Source: Prosopocoilus inquinatus (taxonomy: Eukaryota; Arthropoda; Insecta; Coleoptera; Lucanidae). From it: DNA of 64,000 nt. Positions within the stretch are counted from its first letter, which is position 1, and every line of letters starts with the position of its first letter. The stretch covers positions 28,731,001 to 28,795,000 of the forward strand of contig CM069877.1 in the NCBI GenBank assembly GCA_036172665.1, written 5' to 3'. A program made the position numbers and the translations under genes. The notes under the pieces were generated by a model. That model was not told the DNA's origin. It did not search any database and was given only the letters and a program-made list of their open reading frames with translations. Of the stretch, positions 34,681 through 45,445 are shown piece by piece.

Positions 34681-36382
34681 CGTGAATTGTTGATCAAATG
34701 AAACATGCCGATATGTGGGAAGACACATTGCTCGCCATGAGGGCGAACAATTTTAATCACATCAATCAATCGTCGGATCTTCTCTGTCATTCTAATCTGC
34801 CGTCTGTATGTAAGTTCCCCTTTACTGATGATATAATCCGAACCCAACTAAACTTTGAGTAAACAATTAAACTGCAAGCATGATTACATAACAAACAAAT
34901 TACATTTTTACGTCAAAACATTTGTGAAGCACAGAACAATTATAAAATCGTTTATCTTGTTTACAGGTATTGCGCAACTTCAAATAAAATACAACAGGCC
35001 TTTATGTAACAAAAGACGTAAGCGTAAGTGGCGTGCAATTGTGACACCAAAACAGTACATAATATTCTGTCCTCGTTGTAAGTAAAAACAGGAAAGAGAT
35101 GATATTCTTTGCGTCTCTTGCATTATAATCAGACAACGGAATAGTGCGCTCTGCACATGTTCGTGTTGATCGATTAAAGAAAAGCCCCGAAAGTCCGCTA
35201 CCTGATTATAGGCGTACGGAACAGTTTGTTTAAAGCGTGGTTTAGACTTGAACTTGAGCGAACGGTTAGAGCAATGCTGAATACGTCAAACTAGTGATGT
35301 CCACTAATACAGAAAAAATTCAATAATTTTTTATTTTTTGAAAAACTTCACAACTTCACAATATAATCGATGTCATATAAACAGAGCGTTATTGTACTGG
35401 AGTCAAGCTTTTGTGTCGTAGATGAGCTTTAGAAATTCTCTGCAAAAGGAATTTGTCATTCCCCCCTCTCTAGGATTCAAACGAAGGACTTATGTGCATG
35501 CCATCATATTATCGTGTACACTCAGAATTAATTACGTCTAATTAAATCAATACCACATATGCTAATTGCGCCCTGATTGATTCTGAACCGAGAGATGCTA
35601 CCAGCTATACATGTTAGTCTGAATCAATCAATCAAAATCAAATTGTATACTACCGCCTGCAAATATGTAGCTCAGATACTATTGGAAATTTAGATTAGAT
35701 TTAAAGTTTTGTGGATTTTTATCTTTCGAACGACTATAATTTAATGACTGAAATTATGAACAAATTATGCCACAATTATTTGAATAAGTAAAAATCTTAT
35801 TTTTTAATGCAGCGTCGATGTTTTCTCGAAACGTCGCAAAAAACATTGATATTCACCAAGTTTTCAAAGAAGCATCTCGTATGTCAACTCTTGTGCACTA
35901 AGTCTATCAGACCGCAGCTTAATATCCCTTGTTTCAATAATTATACCTTGAACGTAAGAATGTAAACAAATTAGGAAAAAGGCAACAATTAAATTTACTT
36001 ACGCTCAGTACTGACCTTAACAGGGTCGCAAAACGTTAACTCAAATTAACTAAATTAAACTTGACTTAAAAGTCACGAGAAACATGTTACATTGGTTGAT
36101 AAATATGTGCGGAAAATATTTAGGTTAGGACAAAATGAAAGTTACTGTACTGATCGTTGATACCTGCATTACGATCGAAGTTGGCGGTCACAGTAAAGTG
36201 TCAGCGGCGAAGCACCATCACACGGGGACGCTTTGAACTTCGATTAACGCCACCGCCCGTCGGTGACCTTGGGAGCAGGTACGCTATTCAATTAGCGGCG
36301 TCCTCGAAAAATTGAAACGACCACAAAGCGAGATCTGCCTTATTCACAATGATTCCTCGAATACATAGTCGTACACCTCTCT
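34681..36382. other. unassigned; GC-richer patch at 36,140-36,340
   Basis: No recognisable gene. The patch at about 36,140-36,340 has higher G+C and CpG, holds GGCGGTCAC / GTCGGTGACC motifs in partly inverted form, and is unique within the window. It could be regulatory or an old element. Confidence 0.35.
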
Positions 36383-36759
36383 GTGGAAAACGGATTTTAT
36401 TTCACAAACAAAGAAAACCCGTGTAATCGTGGCTTACACTTAACTTTCCTTACGAACTTGGAAAATCTGCTGGAAAGGATGCGTAAATGCACCTCAGAGA
36501 CACGTAGAACTTATTCTATTTCAGGAAAACCTGTTTTTATGAATTTTGTAACACAATGTTACACAAATTCCCACAATTTACGAAACACGTGTGTGAGTTC
36601 TCGCATCGAACGGTTATGTGAGATCGCCAAGATGGATACCAGAGTCTGCTTTCAGAGCGAACATGGCCAGCCAATCGGAATTCAGAATGCGAAGTTACAC
36701 AAGACCAACGAAAAGTCTTGGTATCAAACGACGTATCGACGTCACTTGAGCACATGCAA
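36383..36759 (+). other. unrecognised open frame next to element 2
   Basis: The frame stays open for about 125 codons and runs a few codons into element 2, stopping at 36,769. It has cysteines and charged residues but no family I can name. The insertion of element 2 may have cut a longer sequence here: on the far side, after the target duplication, the flank continues at 40,442. I see no splice or homology support, so a chance frame is quite possible. Confidence 0.25.
36751..36759 (+). repeat. 9-bp target duplication, left copy
   Basis: CACATGCAA lies directly outside the left end of element 2 and is repeated exactly at 40,433-40,441. Confidence 0.9.
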
Positions 36760-36959
36760 AGCTGTGTGAAGTTGGCCCCCGACTTATTAAAAAAAATTTT
36801 TTTTTTAGCTAAAACGACGCCAAATTGTTTGTAGAGTTATGTAGTGAAAGAATTTTCGTTTGTAGTAAGAAAATAAAAAAGTTATGGAAGGGAGAAAAAA
36901 TGGTCATCCCCCCAAAATGGGGGGATGACTTCTAACCGGTACTAATCAATGCCAAATTG

Positions 36960-37857
36960 TTTGTAGTTGTTTGTAGTGAAGAAATTTTCGTTTGTAGTTA
37001 TCCAGAAAAAAAGTTACAACCCCTTGAATGTTAAGGGTGGCACTATTTCCACCCTCGCAGGGGGGATCACACTATATTCGGCAAACCGTCTCCAAATAAT
37101 GCGTAGAGGATTGTAGTGAAGGAATTTTCGTTTGTAGTTATCCCGAAAAAAAGTTACAACCCCTTGAATGTTAAGGGTGGCACTATTTCCATCACCGCAG
37201 GGGGGATCACACTATATTCGGCAAACCGTCTCCAAATAATGCGTAGAGGATTGTAGTGAAGGAATTTTCGTTTGTAGTTATCCAGAAAAAAAGTTACAAC
37301 CCCTTGAATGTTAAGGGTGGCACTATTTCCACCACCGCAGGGGGGATAACTCTTTATTCGGTAAGCCGTCTCCAAATAATGCGAAGAGGATTGTAGTGAA
37401 GGAATTTTCGTTTGTAGTTATCCAGAAAAAAAGTTACAACCCCTTGAATGTTAAGGGTGACACTATTTCCACTCCCGCAGGGGGGATTACACTATATTAG
37501 GCAAACCGTCTCCAAATAATGCGTAGAGGATTGTAGCGAAGGAATTTTCGTTTGTAGTTAACCAGAAAAAAAGTTACAACCCCTTGAATGTTAAGGGTGA
37601 CAGTATTTCCACCCCCGCAGGGGGATAACACTATATTCGGTAAACCGTCTCCAAATAATGCGTAGAGGATTGTAGTGAAGGAATTTTCGTTTGTAGTTAT
37701 CCAGAAAAAAAGTTACAACCCCTTGAATGTTAAGGTTGGCACTATTTCCACCCCCGCAGGGGGATGACCCTATATTTCGTAAACCGTTTCCAAATAATGC
37801 GTAGAGGATTGTAGTGAAGGAATTTTCGTTTGTAGTTATACAGAAAAGAAGTTTCAA
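36960..37857 (-). repeat. 140-bp tandem array, left arm, about 6 units
   Basis: The mark CCCCTTGAATGTTAAGGGTG recurs at about 37,022, 37,162, 37,302, 37,442, 37,582 and 37,721 (period 140, one unit 139). Each unit includes a G5-G6 run after CGCA and the TTTTCGTTTGTAGT motif. Confidence 0.95.
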
Positions 37858-40231
37858 GGAGACGGTTTGCCGAATATAGTGTGATACCCCCTGCGAGGGT
37901 GGAAATAGTGCCACCCTTAACATTCAAGGGGTTGTAACTTTTTTCTGGATAACTACAAACGAAAATTCCTTCATTACAATCCTCTACGCATTATTTGGAG
38001 ACGGTTTGCCGAATAAAGAGTTATCCCCCCTGCGATGGTGGAAATAGTGTCACCCTTAACATTCAAGGGGTTGTAACTTTTTTTCTGGATAACTACAAAC
38101 GAAAATTCCTTCACTACAATCCTCTACGCATTATTTGGAGACGGTTTGCCGAATATAGTGTAATCCCCCCTGCGGGGGTGGAAATAGTGCCACCCTTAAC
38201 ATTCAAGGGGTTGTAACTTTTTTCTGGATAACTACAAACGAAAATTCCTTCATTACAATCCTCTACGCATTATTTGGAGACGGTTTGCCGAATAAAGAGT
38301 TATCCCCCCTGCGATGGTGGAAATAGTGTCACCCTTAACATTCAAGGGGTTGTAACTTTTTTTCTGGATAACTACAAACGAAAATTCTTTCACTACAATC
38401 CTCTACGCATTATTTGGAGACGGTTTGCCGAATAAAGAGTTATCCCCCCTGCGGTGGTGGAAATAGTGCCACCCTTAACATTCATTCAAGGGGTTGTAAC
38501 TTTTTTTCTGGATAACTACAAACGAAAATTCCTTCAACACAATCCTCTACGCATTATTTGGAGACGGTTTACCGAATAAAGAGTTATCCCCCCTGCGGTG
38601 GTGGAAATAGTGCCACCCTTAACATTTAAGGGGTTGTAACTTTTTTTCTGGATAACTACAAACGAAAATTCCTTCACTACAATCCTCTACGCATTATTTG
38701 GAGACGGTTTGCCGAATAAAGAGTTATCCCCCCTGTGGTGGTGGAAATAGTGCCACCCTTAACATTCAAGGGGTTGTAACTTTTTTTCTGGATAACTACA
38801 AACGAAAATTCCATCACTACAATTCTCTACGCATTATTTGGAGACGGTTTACCGAATATAGTGTTATCCCCCCTGCGGGGGTGGAAATACTGTCACCCTT
38901 AACATTCAAGAGGTTGTAACTTTTTTTCTGGATAACTACAAACGAAAATTCCTTCACTACAATCCTCTACGCATTATTTGGAGACGGTTTGCAGAATAAA
39001 GAGTTATCCCCCCTGTGGTGGTGGAAATAGTGCCACCCTTAACATTCAAGGGGTTGTAACTTTTTTTCTGGATAACTACAAACGAAAATTCCTTCACTAC
39101 ATTCCTCTACGCATTATTTGGAGACGGTTTGCCGAATAAAGAGTTATCCCCCCTGTGGTGGTGGAAATAGTGCCACCCTTAACATTCAAGGGGTTGTAAC
39201 TTTTTTTCTGGATAACTACAAACGAAAATTCCTTCACTACAATCCTCTACGCATTATTTGGAGACGGTTTGCCGAATAAAGAGTTATCCCCCCTGTGGTG
39301 GTGGAAATAGTGCCACCCTTAACATTCAAGGGGTTGTAACTTTTTTTCTGGATAACTACAAACGAAAATTCCTTCACTACAATTCTCTACGCATTATTTG
39401 GAGACGGTTTGCCGAATATAGTGTGATCCCCCCTGCGAGGGTGGAAATAGTGCCACCCTTAACATTCAAGGGGTTGTAACTTTTTTTCTGGATAACTACA
39501 AACGAAAATTCCTTCACTACAATCCTCTACGCATTATTTGGAGACGGTTTGCCGAATATAGTGTAATCCCCCCTGCGGGGGTGGAAATAGTGCCACCCTT
39601 AACATTCAAGGGGTTGTAATTTTTTTTCTGGATAACTACAAACGAAAATTCCTTCACTACAATCCTCTACGCATTATTTGGAGACGGTTTGCCGAATAAA
39701 GAGTTATCCCCCCTGTGGTGGTGGAAATAGTGCCACCCTTAACATTCAAGGGGTTGTAACTTTTTTTCTGGATAACTACAAACGAAAATTCCTTCACTAC
39801 AATCCTCTACGCATTATTTGGAGACGGTTTGCCGAATAAAGAGTTATCCCCCCTGTGGTGGTGGAAATAGTGCCACCCTTAACATTCAAGGGGTTGTAAC
39901 TTTTTTTCTGGATAACTACAAACGAAAATTCCTTCACTACAATCCTCTACGCATTATTTGGAGACGGTTTGCCGAATATAGTGTGATCCCCCCTGCGAGG
40001 GTGGAAATAGTGCCACCCTTAACATTCAAGGGGTTGTAACTTTTTTTCTGGATAACTACAAACGAAAATTCCTTCACTACAATCCTCTACGCATTATTAG
40101 GAGATGGTTTGCCGAATATAGTGTAATCCCCCCTGCGGGGGTGGAAATAGTGCCACCCTTAACATTCAAGGGGTTGTAACTTTTTTTCTGGATAACTACA
40201 AACGAAAATTTCTTCACTACAAACAACTACA
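37858..40231 (+). repeat. 140-bp tandem array, right arm, 17 units
   Basis: CACCCTTAACATTCAAGGGG recurs every 140 bases from about 37,912 to 40,154; one unit has a 4-base insertion (CATTCATTC, near 38,481). Variants of the centre (AAAGAGTTAT...GTGGTGG, ATAGTGTGAT...GCGAGGG, ATAGTGTAAT...GCGGGGG) make a 4-unit, 560-bp pattern seen twice at 39,111-40,230. Recurrent 73-codon frames (METVCRIKSYPP...) are products of the repeat, since 140 is not divisible by 3. Confidence 0.95.
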
Positions 40232-40432
40232 AGCAATTTGGCATTGATTAGTACCGGTTAGAAGTCATCCCCCCATTTTGGGGGATGACCATTTTTTCTC
40301 CCTTCCATAACTTTTTTATTTTTTTACTACAAACGAAAATTCTTTCACTACATAACTCTACAAACAATTTGGCGTCGTTTTAGCTAAAAAAATTTTTTTT
40401 TTTAATAAGTCGGGGGCCAACTTCACACAGCT

Positions 40433-40441
40433 CACATGCAA
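40433..40441 (+). repeat. 9-bp target duplication, right copy
   Basis: CACATGCAA, identical to 36,751-36,759. Confidence 0.9.
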
Positions 40442-43141
40442 TACGTGGATGCCGAAATGTATTTAGAGATTAACCCGTAACAAGCTTTTAAAAATAAATA
40501 ATAATAATTCGTAGGATTACTGTGCTTGAAATTATTGACCAAGTCGATTACTGTTAGTAAATATGTAAATATAAATCAACTTTTTTCGATTTCCAATTTT
40601 TTCTTATAACGCCAGTCTGTTTACTAAATGTTTAGACTTTTATCTTAAACGGATTATTTTTAATCTATATTTTAACAAAAATAGCAATTATTCAAATAGA
40701 TTTGTTTTAAAATTAGGTTTCTCAAAATTTTCTTTAATTTTTTAAATAATTTTGACGCAATTCTTCAGAGTTTCAAACGACAAGTCGTATCTAGTAAACG
40801 CAAGATGAATTTTTTCCCCATTTTAGGGGTATAGGCAGCAACAGAATGCGAAAATATTAATAGGAAGGCAATATTGGAGTGATGCTCAGTGAACATGTGA
40901 GTAGAATAACATGACGTATAAATCATGATTTAGCCAATTTTGTAAGATAGGAGGTATTGTTACTTCTCTGCTGATATGTGAAATCTCATGTTAATTCCCA
41001 AGGATCTGTTCGCCTGGGATATCAGGTACATCGGTTTTACACGGACTAAACAATACATTTTGGAAATACAATTTCAGTTTGGCAATAGGTTTTTATCTCG
41101 GATCTTAAAAGAACGATCAAACATACGATACGCTATGAAAATTAATTGTGTACGAGATGAACTGTCTTAAAAATCAGTCGCAGTAAACATTAATATTGAA
41201 ACCAAGTTGTTATTATGTGAACCTACATTATAATTAGGAGCATTTTATTATTATTATTGTTCAAATATTTTAAATGCAAAACGACACGGTTGACTTCATG
41301 CTACTTATGTAGATCATACGCTTCAGTAAATAAACCTTGAGCTCATTTCATCTGTTTTTTTTTATCTAAAGCAACAAAAGCAAGAAACTGACCTGTCTTA
41401 ACGGAGGACGTTTCTATTTTTATATTTTGTTACAATGTTAGGGTCATTTCGTGTCAAGTGTACGAGTTTTAGAAGGATGCTTGCAGCGTGTTGCGAAGCT
41501 TTTCAGCAATATCATCGAGAGTACGTAAGTACGTCGTACAATGCCTTCGAAACGTATGCGTTCACCACAACAGAAGAACTTTTATCCAATAAGGTTGACT
41601 GTTTTATTGCGATGCGAAAAGATATTATTTTTCGAAACCATTGTATACATATATCTTGCTCTTAACGACTGAAGAGGAGAACACATTAAAAATTAATGTT
41701 GTATTGACCTTACTTGAAGACAAGTATGTACAAATGCACATAACATCTCATTCGATGATAGTCGCAAAACCACAAAAATAAAAATGGATTGCTAAAGGTA
41801 TTCTACTCGTATATACAGTCATACTTTTTAGTAATGTCTCCCCTTCAAATTTTAAATTCGGCCTGATGCTTTCTGGTCGTTATAATAATTGAGAAGGCAT
41901 TACTTTTAATCATGATTATACATAACCGTTTTACAAAATCAAAATCTAAATTCTAGTTCTAAGCAAGGATCATCATAATTTTGTCGAAGCATTTCCTGAA
42001 CGATTCAATTCAATGGACATGAAATGTTTTATATATTTCTGCAAAAATGTCATGAAACAGAAATAGGAATTTTCATGGTGACTATCCATGTCAAGTATGA
42101 TTGTATGATAATATGGATATGACAGACAAATTAAAATACTTACCTGCCTAAAATCTGATTCAAATCAACAATGGAGTATTGTTGTGATTATTATACACGG
42201 CATATAAGTTGGAAAAAGATGGAGAACATTCGAAAAATTTTAATTAATCACTGCGGCGCACGTATTGCGATAATCAAAGTTTCAACAAAGCACTTGGAAT
42301 ATTTTCGTTGCGATTCAACGTTTGCGATTATTTGGACTTAACTGCGGTGATAATTTAATTAACATAAAAATTTCTGACTCACATTTAAGTTTCGACGTTA
42401 ATCCGATATAGTAACGCATTGTTACGACACTTTATTAAAAACACATTTCTTTGCATGCTACTATTACTTTATAACTCTTTTTTTAACAAGGTTATACTTC
42501 ACCTTATTCGCTTCTGTTCGACACGGCTGTATTTGCACTTTCGCTACTAGAGAAGAAGAACTAACTCGTCAGCGCGACGATGCACTTTTATAGTTAACAC
42601 ACCTTTTATACGCGTATAGAAACGTCGAGAATCTTCACGGTCGCATTAGATTACTCTACAGCTTTCCCGAAGGTATTTGCGGTATCCCGAGCGTCCCAGG
42701 CAACTCTTGTCAAAAGGCCGGCTTGTCTGGTCACAAAAATGCCTCGAGCCCATAATGAATCATTATGAATCGTAATTTCGACAGCAATACCGATTCCGAT
42801 TTGTATGGAAATGTCTTGTCTGTATGAAATTCTTCCGTTTATCGAATTGGTGTTTAAATGCAAAATGATTTCTTGATTTAGATACATTCTAAACATTGAC
42901 AGAAATCAAATCAATATTTTCAATAGCAAAGTTGGCAACCCCAATCAATTTTATCCAATTATGCGTTCCGTTTTTTAATTCCTTTTAAGGAAATATGTCA
43001 ATTTTTGCTACTGCCGGCACCTTTGATCTTTCGGTGTAATTTTGTGCGTTTCGCAGATTCACGCGTAGCATGGCACGAAGAAAAACGAACGTAACTTTCA
43101 ACGCATCAGTCGGTTCAGTCGATGGCATGTCAATGTATGTC
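40442..43141. other. unassigned AT-rich sequence
   Basis: No recognised gene. The minus-strand frame at 42,651-42,896 (81 codons) is locally GC-richer and looks somewhat coding-like (IGIGIAVEITIHNDS..., WDARDTANTF), but I cannot assign it and see no supporting splice sites. The other frames are short. Confidence 0.35.
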
Positions 43142-43181
43142 TTGCGTAATGGTGCCCGCTCAGTGGAGATGGTGTAGGAAA
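43142..43181 (+). repeat. short dispersed repeat, copy 1
   Basis: TTGCGTAATGGTGCCCGCTC, continuing to GGTGTAGGAAA, matches 48,887-48,927 with a few differences. It is part of an unknown repeat family. Confidence 0.6.
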
Positions 43182-43672
43182 CCTAAAAAATAGTGCTTTG
43201 CACAGGTAGCCATTACCGGAAAGAGCGATATCCTGCTACTTACGTAACGCAGTGGAGTAAGGGTGTAGACAGCCGAAAAAGTGCAATACTAATGATAGCA
43301 GAATACTTTTTTTTTGTTAAACAAGGACAACATATTACTGAAGTGGTTCAAATAAATTAATTCAACCAAGCAAATGACCAGCAATCAATCATGGCTTAAA
43401 ATCAATGGAAGTCTGAGCAACAAATAGTTACATAACTAACATACGAAAATATCTATTGGAATAATTTTGTTGAATGCTTTGTTGTCAGTGGTTTATGATT
43501 GACCTTTACTCCTGACGGTTCTAGAACTGTATAAGAAATGTATACTGAAATTATACAGAGTTTGTATAAAAAGTATTGAGACTAAATGCGAGAGAAAATA
43601 TATTTATATTGAAGATATCGATACAAACAATTAAAACTCTTTATAATAGGACCCTTGGGTGTCAACACACTA
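43182..43672. other. unassigned sequence
   Basis: AT-rich flank of the mariner relic. Its downstream end may include eroded mariner 3' sequence. Confidence 0.3.
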
Positions 43673-44222
43673 TGTCAGCGAGTTGGAAGGAGTTACGGAA
43701 GTTCTTTTCTGAAATTTCCTTCAAACAGCATGTCGAAACCTCTGTTACGGCCCTATGGTGCTGCCGTTTGACTCGGGGAATAGGAGAAAGTCCGTTGGGG
43801 CATCATCGGAAGTGTAGGCGGACTGAGGAAGCGTTGAAATGCCGTTCGAAGCCTGGTAGTCGCTGACCATGAAGTAGATGTGGGAAGGTGCATTATCACA
43901 ATAAAGCTTCCAATTGGCGCCATTCCCTGACCTCACTGGATTGACCATTTCCTTCAAACTTTTGAACACTTCCACGCAGACAGTCTGCCCTTGGGTTACA
44001 AAATGGTGGTGGAAGACAGCTTTGGCGTCAGAGACGGTAGTGAGCATGGCTTTGGTCTTCAACTTGCTCATTCGACCTTTTCTTGGCGAGGGGATGCTGA
44101 TGTGTGTCATTCGGCATTCTGTCGTTTTGCTGGATGATAGCCAATGCCTCCATAACCGATTTTATGAGTCCTCCGCAGAATTTATTGACGTAACGCTGTT
44201 TGATACACGTTGAATTTTTCAC
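43673..44222 (-). pseudogene. mariner transposase relic (D,D34D)
   Basis: The minus strand encodes the C-terminal half of a mariner transposase, which cuts and joins transposon ends in the nucleus. In the frame at 43,745-44,110 the order is VFHHHFVTQGQTVC, then WKLYCDNAPSH (second catalytic Asp block, family HDNAPxH), then AYTSDDAPTDFLLFPE (third Asp block, family YSPDLAP.D..LFP). The two aspartates are separated by 34 residues, as in mariner D,D34D. Upstream, another frame (44,028-44,222) gives IIQQNDRMPND then PLAKKR, corresponding to the KQQSSQW...PRPKKAR segment, so at least one frameshift lies near 44,085. The N-terminal DNA-binding half and first catalytic Asp are missing. It is an inactive fragment. 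Confidence 0.8.
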
Positions 44223-44475
44223 TCCATCGAACTCACCTGGAACAAGTGCACTGCGACGTACAGTCGCGTCAGAAAATAGTAGGTCTCATGACTTTTCTTG
44301 CATAGCCTGTATACTGATTCAGCTATGCATAACAATTTGACTTGTTAGGGACGCGTTTTGGTTTACCGAAAGTTTTACCGGAAAATATCGAAAAACTGTA
44401 ATACGAACTCTTATTGTCGTTTTAAGATCTAGTGAAGTATTTTGCGCTTTTAAAAGAGACCAGTCAGCCATATAC
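44223..44475. other. unassigned sequence
   Basis: It contains TACAGTCGCGTCAGAAAATA at about 44,267, which resembles a Tc1-type end; no partner was found. Confidence 0.3.
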
Positions 44476-44935
44476 GGGCCTCTTTTCCTTGGCTTTTATT
44501 TCTTCTCTATTTTGCAACTTTGTTTACGTCGTTGGAAACGAAACGACGAAGTAAAGTCTTCTGATTCACGGAGAACTTGACTTGGGACACTGTATGGCCT
44601 GACTTAGTCGAAGTGAGGACGAGAATGTCGGTCTCCCGAAGACTTTGAACAGCTTGTCTAGCGGTTCGCTAATTTGTTGCATGCTGAACGGATACAGCTC
44701 TTTCCTTTATTTTGCTACTTTATACACGTCGCTGAAATCGAAACAACTAAGTAACTCTGCCGATTCACGGAGAACTTAAATTGGAACACTGTACGGCCTG
44801 ACTTAATCGATGTGAGAACGAGAATGTCGGTCTGTCGACCACTTTAAACTGGGTCTACCAATGACTTTGAACTGCTTGGCTAGCGGTTGGCTGATTTACT
44901 GCGGAACGGATACAGCTGTGGTCAGCTTGTCTTAT
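44476..44935 (+). repeat. two-copy tandem duplication, about 215-230 bp
   Basis: 44,476-44,690 and 44,699-44,930 align along their length: TATTTTGCAACTTTGTTTAC with TATTTTGCTACTTTATACAC, GATTCACGGAGAACTT in both, GACGAGAATGTCGGTCT with AACGAGAATGTCGGTCT, and GAACGGATACAGCT or CGGATACAGCT in both. The second copy holds about 30 extra bases (GTCGACCACTTTAAACTGGG...). Non-coding as far as I can tell. Confidence 0.75.
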
Positions 44936-45276
44936 TGTTACGGTATTTTTGGTGGAGGCGTCAGGGTGTTACGGTAATTTTGAATGTTGGATGTACAGCA
45001 AACCATACATTTATTAATATAAAACAAAAGCAACTTATATAATGGGCAGCTTCACAGTTACAATTTAAGAGAATGATCTTCATGTGTTTTAATTTCTAGT
45101 TTCTCTAAATTTGAGAAAAGCACAGGGTATTATATACTTTGAGAAACGAAGAGAGCCGATGAATGAATGACGAAGGAAAATGTAAAGTATTAGATTCTCC
45201 CTAGAACTGTTTAAAATTTCCAGGGAATATTAACACACCTAGACATTATGTATAATCAGTGCGTAATTACATTCCA

Positions 45277-45445
45277 CTTATGAAATCATAGAGCTTAACG
45301 AAAAGTGATGAGTGGGTGTTGAAATTGGAATGCATACATGCAAGCTTTTTGCAAACTCAAGTGCTATATTGTGACCTTGTTAATCAAACAGATTTTTGTA
45401 AACAAAACCGTATAATTAGACTGAACCGGAATTCGGAACTTCAAT
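45277..45445 (+). repeat. R3 dispersed repeat, copy 3
   Basis: It matches the other R3 copies at GCAAACTCAAGTGCTATA, AACAGATTTTTGTAAACAAA and GAATTCGGAACTTC. Confidence 0.65.

Larger units (their letters stand above)
36760..40432. mobile_element. foldback element 2 carrying opposed 140-bp arrays
   Basis: The 3,673-bp element starts AGCTGTGTGAAGTTGGCC and ends with its exact complement, between perfect 9-bp direct repeats. Ends of about 200 bases (including a poly-A/T AATTTTTT stretch and the palindrome ATCCCCCC...GGGGGGAT) are nearly identical inverted repeats. The interior is a 140-bp tandem repeat, about 6 units reading one way (to about 37,858) then 17 units reading the other. There is no transposase, so it is non-autonomous. 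The ends resemble those of element 1 (GTGAAGTT at the same offset). The 9-bp duplication suggests the Mutator/Foldback group. Confidence 0.85.

Noticed and set aside
34321..34701. Frames containing FDCSENLEQPLDSCFSPAWG as a real protein
   Set aside because: They appear on both strands only because of the inverted duplication of a non-coding R2 segment.
37995..40039. Repeated 73-codon frames (METVCRIKSYPP...) as a tandem gene family
   Set aside because: They are produced by the 140-bp repeat on either strand. The unit length is not divisible by 3, the frames end at the same repeat motif and no domain is present.
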